Of a stretch of DNA of 64,000 bases, positions 59,102-64,000 are shown piece by piece. The notes below the pieces were generated by a model, which had not been told where the DNA came from, did no database searches, and worked only from the letters and a program-made list of their open reading frames with translations. The stretch comes from Polynucleobacter sp. 73C-SIWE (GTDB lineage Bacteria > Pseudomonadota > Gammaproteobacteria > Burkholderiales > Burkholderiaceae), in NCBI RefSeq assembly GCF_018882465.1, contig NZ_JACVOK010000001.1:868001-932000 (forward strand), read 5' to 3'. How positions within the stretch are numbered: the stretch's first letter is position 1; each line of letters begins with the position of its first letter. A program made the position numbers and the translations under genes.

Positions 59102-59821
59102 TTAATTGCTAATATTCATAAGGCCTGAGTCCGAAAAAGAGAAAAAACCACTACCGCTAACTATGCAGTGGTCAAGAAGTGCAATATCTACTAACTGCAG
59201 GGCATTTTGCAGGGTTCTAGTTAGATCTTGGTCCGACTCGCTTGGCAATGGGTTGCCACTGGGGTGGTTATGGGCCACGATGAGGGCGCTCGCGTTTCTA
59301 GAAAGGGCCTCCTTCAGGATTTCTCGGGGATACACCGCTGTATGGGTAATAGACCCCCTAAATAGCTCCTGACACTCTATGAGGTGAAGGCGTGAGTCCA
59401 GGTAGAGGCAAAGGAAGACCTCATGTGGCAAACGGCCAATTTTCGCCTGCAAGAACTCTCTGACGTGGCTTGGGGAGGAAAAGATGGAGTCCTGTGCCAG
59501 CCCCTCTTCAAGACTGCGCTTAACTAGCTCATAAGCTGCTTGAATTTGCGACCATTTAGATAGCCCCATCCCATGGATGCGGGTCAATTCTTCGCGACTA
59601 CAGCCTAATAAGCGGGGGAGGCTTCCAAAATGGTGAAGTAAATCTTTTGCTAGGGCCACTGCGCTTTTACCCCGCACGCCAACCCGCAAAAAAATAGCGA
59701 GGAGTTCCGCATCAGAAAGCGCGGCTGCGCCATGAAGCCTCAATTTCTCCCGAGGCTGCTCATTTTTGGGCCAATTGGTAATTGGGGAGTGCACAGCTTT
59801 CGCTGGCCTAGATACAATCAT
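59102..59821 (-). CDS. radC: RadC family JAB-domain protein
   Basis: RadC proteins carry a JAB/MPN domain with a probable metal site; despite the name, a DNA-repair role is not established. From the ATG at 59821 the protein has 239 residues: an N-terminal part with REKLRLHGAAALSDAELLAIFLRVG and a HhH-like segment around LTRIHGMGLSKW. The JAB core has EVFLCLYLDSR and VAHNHPSGNPLPSESDQD. This start is 3 bp from the divergent slpA start. A longer start at 59953 would overlap slpA antisense; a GTG at 59794 (residue 10) is another option. Confidence 0.9.
   Translation of the reverse strand: MIVSRPAKAVHSPITNWPKNEQPREKLRLHGAAALSDAELLAIFLRVGVRGKSAVALAKDLLHHFGSLPRLLGCSREELTRIHGMGLSKWSQIQAAYELVKRSLEEGLAQDSIFSSPSHVREFLQAKIGRLPHEVFLCLYLDSRLHLIECQELFRGSITHTAVYPREILKEALSRNASALIVAHNHPSGNPLPSESDQDLTRTLQNALQLVDIALLDHCIVSGSGFFSFSDSGLMNISN
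59813..59818 (+). promoter_or_regulatory. Putative slpA/fkpB -10 box (TACAAT)
   Basis: TACAAT (5 of 6 to consensus) ends 6 bases before the ATG at 59825 and no Shine-Dalgarno is seen, predicting a leaderless start. It lies inside the 5' end of the antisense radC gene. Confidence 0.45.
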
Positions 59822-59824
59822 CTT

Positions 59825-60271
59825 ATGACTAAGCTTGCCGTTCTGCCGAATTCCTACTTGACCCTCAACTATCGGCTCACTTTGCCCAATGGGGAGGACT
59901 ACATCAATACTTTTGTTGATCGCCCTGCGACGGTTCTGATGGGTTCTGGACAATTTGCACCTTGTTTTGAGAAAGTGTTGTTAGGGCTTGGGGTTGGTGA
60001 GAAGAAAAGTGCTTTACTACCGCCGGAAGAAAGTTTTGGTGAGCGCAAAGAAGATTTGGTGCAATGGGTTTCTTTGAATGCCCTGAAGGAAGGTCGCGAT
60101 GCCGATACGGAATTTAATCCAGGCGATGTGATTGAATTTAATGCGCCGGGCGGCGCTCAATATGCAGGTGTTTTGCAATCGATTGATGATGAAGGTGCGT
60201 GGTTTGACTTTAATCATCCCTTGGCCGGTAGGCCGGTTACTTTCGAAGCAGAAATCGTAGCGATTCTTTAA
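59825..60271 (+). CDS. fkpB: FKBP-type peptidyl-prolyl isomerase (SlpA/FkpB)
   Basis: The 148-residue protein is a SlpA/FkpB-like FKBP: an FKBP half (NSYLTLNYRLTLPNGEDYINTF, PATVLMGSGQFAPCFEKVLLGLGVGEK) with an inserted IF domain (FGERKEDLVQWVSLNAL). It ends in the FDFNHPLAGRPVTFEAEIVAI block. The ATG at 59825 is chosen because upstream codons are antisense to radC. ispH follows 3 bp downstream; the fkpB-ispH pair is conserved in E. coli, where it ends the ribF-ileS-lspA operon. Confidence 0.93.
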   Translation: MTKLAVLPNSYLTLNYRLTLPNGEDYINTFVDRPATVLMGSGQFAPCFEKVLLGLGVGEKKSALLPPEESFGERKEDLVQWVSLNALKEGRDADTEFNPGDVIEFNAPGGAQYAGVLQSIDDEGAWFDFNHPLAGRPVTFEAEIVAIL

Positions 60272-60274
60272 AAC

Positions 60275-61216
60275 ATGACTAATCCAGATAAGTTTGAAAT
60301 TTTGATGGCTCAGCCCCGTGGTTTTTGTGCGGGTGTTGATCGCGCAATCAATATTGTGAATGAAGCTCTGACCCGTTTTGGCGCGCCAATTTATGTACGC
60401 CATGAAATTGTTCACAACGCTTATGTTGTGAATGAATTGCGTGAGAAGGGCGCGGTATTTGTGGAAGAGCTGCATGAGGTTCCTAAGGGTGGAATCGTGG
60501 TGTTCAGCGCCCATGGCGTCTCTCAAGAGGTACGCAAAGATGCTCAAGAACGTGGCTTGCAGGTGTATGACGCTACTTGCCCATTGGTCACTAAGGTCCA
60601 TTTTGAAGTGGTCAAGATGTGCAAAGACGGCTTTACTGTTTTGATGATTGGTCATGCAGGGCACCCTGAAGTTGAGGGAACTATGGGCCAGGTGAAAGAG
60701 GGAGTCTTTCTGGTTGAGAATGTTGCTGATGTCCAATCTTTGTCTTTCCCAAGCGATGAAAAGATTGCATTCGTGACCCAAACTACATTGTCAGTAGATG
60801 AAACTAAAGAAATTGTTGGGGCGCTCACGAAAAAATTCCCTAATATTGTTCAGCCGCGTAAACAAGATATTTGTTATGCCACTCAGAATCGTCAAGATGC
60901 TGTGAAATTTATGGCTCCACAAGTGGAGCTAGTTATTGTGGTGGGAAGTGCAGCAAGTTCAAACTCGAATCGCCTGAGAGAATTATCAGAAAAATTGGGC
61001 GTACCTTCTTACATGGTGGATGCCCCCGAGCAACTGAAGCCCGAATGGTTTGTGGGTAAAAAGCGTATCGGCTTAACTGCTGGTGCATCAGCCCCTGAAA
61101 GCCTTGCGCAATCTATAGTGGCGCGTATTCAAGAATTTGGTCCACGACAGGTTCGTGCCTTAGAGGGCGTTGTCGAAGACGTGATCTTTTCATTGCCAAA
61201 AAATTTAGTCGACTGA
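60275..61216 (+). CDS. ispH: 4-hydroxy-3-methylbut-2-enyl diphosphate reductase
   Basis: IspH (LytB) makes IPP and DMAPP, the last step of the MEP isoprenoid pathway. The 313-residue protein has the three [4Fe-4S] cysteines: GFCAGVDRAI (Cys18), ATCPLVTKVH (Cys102) and DICYATQNRQDAV (about Cys203). GSAASSNSNRLRE is the substrate-binding segment. It starts 3 bp after fkpB, so the two are translationally linked. livK begins 25 bp downstream without an obvious terminator. Confidence 0.97.
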   Translation: MTNPDKFEILMAQPRGFCAGVDRAINIVNEALTRFGAPIYVRHEIVHNAYVVNELREKGAVFVEELHEVPKGGIVVFSAHGVSQEVRKDAQERGLQVYDATCPLVTKVHFEVVKMCKDGFTVLMIGHAGHPEVEGTMGQVKEGVFLVENVADVQSLSFPSDEKIAFVTQTTLSVDETKEIVGALTKKFPNIVQPRKQDICYATQNRQDAVKFMAPQVELVIVVGSAASSNSNRLRELSEKLGVPSYMVDAPEQLKPEWFVGKKRIGLTAGASAPESLAQSIVARIQEFGPRQVRALEGVVEDVIFSLPKNLVD

Positions 61217-61241
61217 AGTATCTATAAAAGAGGAGCTGCGC

Positions 61242-62420
61242 ATGATGAACTCAAAAGTGTCAAAAGTGATTTTTGTAAAAAGTACTATTGCAGTAGCGGC
61301 AGCGACCGTCATCTTGTTGGGTTGTGGCAAGAGTGGCGATAAGGCTTCGGTAGATGGAACAGAAGTCAAAATTGGACATGTGGCTCCGTTGACTGGTCCA
61401 ATCGCCCACTTGGGTAAAGACAATGAAAATGGCGCTCGCTTGGCTATTGAAGAGATTAATAAATCTGGTCTCACCATCGATGGAAAGAAAGTAGTTTTGA
61501 CTTTAGTGCCTGAGGATGATGCTGAAGATCCGAAGACTGCTACTCAAGTTGCACAGAAATTGGTGGATGCTAAGGTTGCCGGTGTAGTTGGCCACCTCAA
61601 TTCTGGAACTAGTATTCCTGCATCAAAAATTTATAGTGATGCTGGGATTACTCAAATCTCTCCATCAGCTACCAATCCTGATTACACCAAGCAAGGTTTT
61701 AAAACGACTTATCGCTTAGTTGCCACAGATGCACAGCAAGGTCCAGCATTAGCTAACTATGTTGTGGGCACTCTGAAAGCGAAAACAGTAGCCATCATTG
61801 ATGACTCTACGCAGTATGGCAAAGGTTTGGCGGATGAGTTTGAAAAGACCATCAAAGCTGCTGGTGTCAAGGTAGTTACCCGTGAAGCAAGTAATAACAA
61901 GGCAACGGATTTCAAGGCCATCCTTACCAAGATTAAAGGTAGCAAGCCTGATGTCATCATGTATGGCGGTATGGATGCTACTGGCGGCCCATTAACAAAG
62001 CAAGCAGCAGAGCTTGGTATTCAGGCTAAGGTGGTTGGTGGAGATGGCATGTGTACAGAGAAGTTGGCAGAACTAGCTGGTGATGCTGTGGTGAATGTCA
62101 CTTGCTCGGAGGCTGGCATGGCTCTATCAAAGATGGCGCAGGGAGCCGACTTCCAGAAACGCTACAAGGAGCGCTTTAACTCCGATGTTCAGATTTATGC
62201 GCCATTTACCTATGATGCCGTTTATGTCTTGGTCGACGCAATGAAGCGAGCCAATTCAACTGATCAAGCAAAGATCTTGCTTGTGATGCCTGATACAAAG
62301 ATGAATGGTTTGGTTGGCAATATCGCCTTTGACAATAAAGGCGATATGAAAGAAGGCGTGATTACTTTATATGACTTCAAAGACAAGAAGAAAACAGTTC
62401 TTGATGTTATTAAGATGTAA
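61242..62420 (+). CDS. livK: Branched-chain amino-acid ABC transporter substrate-binding lipoprotein
   Basis: Periplasmic binding protein of the LIV-I type (type I periplasmic fold), 392 residues, with VKIGHVAPLTGPIAHLGKDNENGARLAIEEIN after the signal region. The N-terminus is hydrophobic (STIAVAAATVILLGC) with a lipobox LLGC and Cys28, so it should be an inner-membrane-anchored lipoprotein rather than freely diffusing. GAGGAG lies 6 bases before the ATG. livH and livM follow. The ligand may be leucine, isoleucine, valine or another amide or amino acid; sequence alone does not decide. livK is a class name. Confidence 0.92.
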   Translation: MMNSKVSKVIFVKSTIAVAAATVILLGCGKSGDKASVDGTEVKIGHVAPLTGPIAHLGKDNENGARLAIEEINKSGLTIDGKKVVLTLVPEDDAEDPKTATQVAQKLVDAKVAGVVGHLNSGTSIPASKIYSDAGITQISPSATNPDYTKQGFKTTYRLVATDAQQGPALANYVVGTLKAKTVAIIDDSTQYGKGLADEFEKTIKAAGVKVVTREASNNKATDFKAILTKIKGSKPDVIMYGGMDATGGPLTKQAAELGIQAKVVGGDGMCTEKLAELAGDAVVNVTCSEAGMALSKMAQGADFQKRYKERFNSDVQIYAPFTYDAVYVLVDAMKRANSTDQAKILLVMPDTKMNGLVGNIAFDNKGDMKEGVITLYDFKDKKKTVLDVIKM

Positions 62421-62432
62421 TTTACTCTGATC

Positions 62433-62466
62433 AAAATAGCGCCGCTGATGCGGTGCTATTTTTTTA
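62433..62466 (+). terminator. Terminator-like hairpin between livK and livH
   Basis: AATAGCGCCGC pairs with GCGGTGCTATT (one G-U pair) around a 4-base loop, followed by a long T-run. As livH begins 19 bp later with no separate promoter obvious, it may be a partial terminator that keeps the binding protein in excess over the permease. Confidence 0.75.
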
Positions 62467-62484
62467 TAGAGTGCAATTTTCTCA

Positions 62485-63420
62485 ATGGATATTCTCCTTC
62501 AGCAAATTATTAATGGCTTAGTGCTCGGTAGCATCTATGCCCTAATTGCCTTGGGTTACACCATGGTTTATGGGGTCTTGGGGATTATTAATTTTGCTCA
62601 TGGCGAAGTACTCATGATTGGTGCCATGGTATCGCTTTCATTGCTGCAATTGGTATTAGGCTTAACTAGCGGTCTTCCAGGTTGGCTAACACTTTTAATT
62701 GTTCTACCGGTGACGATGGCAGTGTGTGCGGGCCTAAGTTATTGGATCGAGCGTATTGCCTATCGTCCTTTGCGCAACGCTCCACGCTTAGCTCCTTTGA
62801 TTTCAGCAATTGGTATGTCGATCTTGTTGCAAACCATTGCCATGATGATTTGGTCGCGCAATCCAATGACTTATCCACAGTTATTACCCTCAATTCCAAT
62901 TGATTTATGGGGAAGTGGTGCAACGATTACCGGCAAAGAGATTGTCATCATCATTGTTGCTCTGGCTGTGATGTGCGGTTTATTGTTTTTGGTTGAAAAA
63001 ACAAAACTGGGTAGAGCAATGCGAGCCACTGCCGAGAATACTCAAATTGCCGGTTTGATGGGCGTTAATCCTAATCGTGTCATCTCCATTACTTTCATGC
63101 TGGGTGGGGCTCTTGCCGGTTTAGCTGGCGTAATGATTGCGAGTAACTATGGCAATGTCCATTTTTATATGGGATTTATTCCCGGACTGAAAGCATTTAC
63201 GGCCGCTGTATTGGGCGGTATTGGAAATTTAAAAGGAGCGATGTTAGGCGGCCTCCTTTTGGGATTAATTGAATCATTAGGCGCAGGCTATATTGGAGAA
63301 TTGACTGGCGGTGTTTTTGGTTCGAACTATCAAGATATCTTTGCGTTCTTGGTATTAATCCTGGTGCTAGTCTTGCGTCCCACTGGCCTCTTGGGCGAAA
63401 GGGTTTCCGATCGTGCTTAA
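62485..63420 (+). CDS. livH: Branched-chain amino-acid ABC transporter permease LivH
   Basis: LivH is the first permease of the LIV-I ABC transporter. The 311-residue protein has about eight membrane segments and family signatures IYALIALGYTMVYGVLGIINFAHGE near the N-terminus, and the EAA-like AGLMGVNPNRVISITFMLGGALAGLAGVM. It has no Shine-Dalgarno near its ATG, so it may depend on read-through from livK. Its stop overlaps the livM start by 8 bases. Confidence 0.95.
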   Translation: MDILLQQIINGLVLGSIYALIALGYTMVYGVLGIINFAHGEVLMIGAMVSLSLLQLVLGLTSGLPGWLTLLIVLPVTMAVCAGLSYWIERIAYRPLRNAPRLAPLISAIGMSILLQTIAMMIWSRNPMTYPQLLPSIPIDLWGSGATITGKEIVIIIVALAVMCGLLFLVEKTKLGRAMRATAENTQIAGLMGVNPNRVISITFMLGGALAGLAGVMIASNYGNVHFYMGFIPGLKAFTAAVLGGIGNLKGAMLGGLLLGLIESLGAGYIGELTGGVFGSNYQDIFAFLVLILVLVLRPTGLLGERVSDRA

Positions 63421-64000
63421 GGGCGCGCTATTTCAGCGTTTACCAAAATCTGCTTACTGGTGGATTGGTGTTGTTGCATTAATTCTGTTGCCTTGGGTGG
63501 TAGGTTCCAGTGGCGGAAATTACTGGGTGCGAGTACTTGATTTTGCCTTGCTCTATATCGTTCTTGCGCTAGGGCTCAATGTAGTTGTTGGTTTTGCTGG
63601 TTTATTGGATTTGGGTTACATCGCCTTTTATGCTCTTGGTGCTTATAGCTTTGCATTGCTTGCATCTCCCCATTTACCGCAGCAGTTTGAGACGATTGCA
63701 TCAGCCTTTCCGGAGGGGATGCATTTTTCTCCTTTGACCGTTGCAGTATTTTCAATCATTCTGGCCGCTCTATTTGGAGTGATCTTAGGATTTCCAACAT
63801 TGCAGTTACGGGGTGATTACTTAGCCATCGTCACTTTGGGTTTCGGGGAAATTATTCGTATCTTTATGAATAATCTTGATCGCCCATTCAATCTGACTAA
63901 TGGGCCTAAAGGTATCGCTTCAATAGATCCAATCCAATTCTTTGGGATTTCATTTGCAAAACCTTTAGATCTCGGTTTTATACAAATTCCAGGCCTGTAT
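63413..64000 (+). CDS. livM: Branched-chain amino-acid ABC transporter permease LivM (cut by window end)
   Basis: A GTG at 63413 opens a frame of 196 codons that runs off the right edge without a stop. The protein begins MLKGALFQRLPKSAYWWIG. It shows LivM signatures ALGLNVVVGFAGLLDLGYIAFYALGAY and FPTLQLRGDYLAIVTLGFGEIIRI. The last part seen, DRPFNLTNGPKGI, is also typical. The 8-base overlap with livH indicates coupling. The ATPase genes livG and livF are expected beyond the window. Confidence 0.94.
   Translation, partial: MLKGALFQRLPKSAYWWIGVVALILLPWVVGSSGGNYWVRVLDFALLYIVLALGLNVVVGFAGLLDLGYIAFYALGAYSFALLASPHLPQQFETIASAFPEGMHFSPLTVAVFSIILAALFGVILGFPTLQLRGDYLAIVTLGFGEIIRIFMNNLDRPFNLTNGPKGIASIDPIQFFGISFAKPLDLGFIQIPGLY

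Noticed and set aside
60017-60781. Long antisense ORF (254 codons) across fkpB and ispH
   Set aside because: It is antisense to two strongly conserved genes, has no ribosome site and looks like no known family; it is a shadow of their codon pattern.
62872-62880. TTATCCACA, a perfect DnaA-box match
   Set aside because: A single copy inside livH coding sequence with no cluster, no AT-rich unwinding region and no dnaA or dnaN nearby; not evidence of an origin.

Overview
The window is a gene-dense stretch of a bacterial chromosome made almost entirely of housekeeping genes. Gene content points to a betaproteobacterium of the order Burkholderiales, most likely Polynucleobacter or a close relative. 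This is inferred from remembered protein similarity and gene order (a DUF3579 gene beside argF, glcDEF followed by yggS-proC, a perM-type gene followed by hda, a HAD gene, pcnB, folK and panB), from moderate GC, and from very short intergenic gaps. No rRNA, tRNA, insertion sequence, prophage, integrase or CRISPR array was seen. No gap between genes exceeds 300 bp; the largest, about 290 bp, lies between cspA and clpS.

Layout. 1-2.4 kb (minus): queA-tgt-yajC, queuosine synthesis leading into the Sec accessory gene yajC, which runs off the left edge. 2.4-5.4 kb (plus): recG and ubiA. 5.4-10.9 kb (minus): glcD-glcE-glcF-yggS-proC, a tightly overlapping glycolate oxidase/PLP homeostasis/proline unit. 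10.9-11.5 kb: a PduO-type cobalamin adenosyltransferase. 11.5-19.2 kb (minus): yhdP, a nitrilase-like amidase, tldD, then aroG. 19.2-22 kb: glnE. 22-24.7 kb (minus): nadK and recN. 24.7-30.8 kb (plus): the heat-shock block hrcA-hemH-grpE-dnaK-dnaJ, with two sigma32-type promoters. 30.8-36.1 kb (minus): an AI-2E/PerM-type membrane protein, hda, a HAD phosphatase, pcnB, folK, panB. 36.2-41.8 kb: purM, miaA, a DedA protein, a SirB1-like protein, murJ, rpsT. 41.9-45.7 kb: a DUF3579 gene, argF, argG, ppnP, a DUF192 gene, cspA. 46-49 kb: clpS-clpA and a small basic protein. 49-55 kb (minus): ribF-ileS-lspA-coaBC-dut. 55-58.5 kb (plus): purN, an RsmB-like methyltransferase, a fatty-acid desaturase. 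58.5-59.8 kb (minus): radC, rpmB, rpmG (rpmG is a 55-residue gene). 59.8-64 kb (plus): slpA/fkpB-ispH, then a branched-chain amino-acid type ABC transporter (livK-livH-livM, livM cut by the window end).

How the genes work together. The heat-shock block joins a repressor (HrcA) with the DnaK-DnaJ-GrpE chaperone machine. ClpS-ClpA is the adaptor and unfoldase of the ClpAP protease. ArgF and ArgG are consecutive steps of arginine synthesis. LspA, MurJ, YajC, the YhdP-like protein and the DedA protein serve the cell envelope. PurM and PurN are two purine steps at separate loci.

I found no convincing undescribed multi-gene system. The most interesting signals are regulatory. Many first-in-operon genes carry a -10-like hexamer five to seven bases before the start codon and no Shine-Dalgarno sequence, which suggests leaderless mRNAs at very compact, often divergent promoters. 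The aroG -10 box sits in the centre of a perfect 7-bp inverted repeat. The grpE sigma32 promoter overlaps the hemH stop codon. Two operons known from E. coli (ribF-ileS-lspA-fkpB-ispH and dut-coaBC-radC-rpmB-rpmG) appear here interleaved. A small Hc1-histone-like protein follows clpA.
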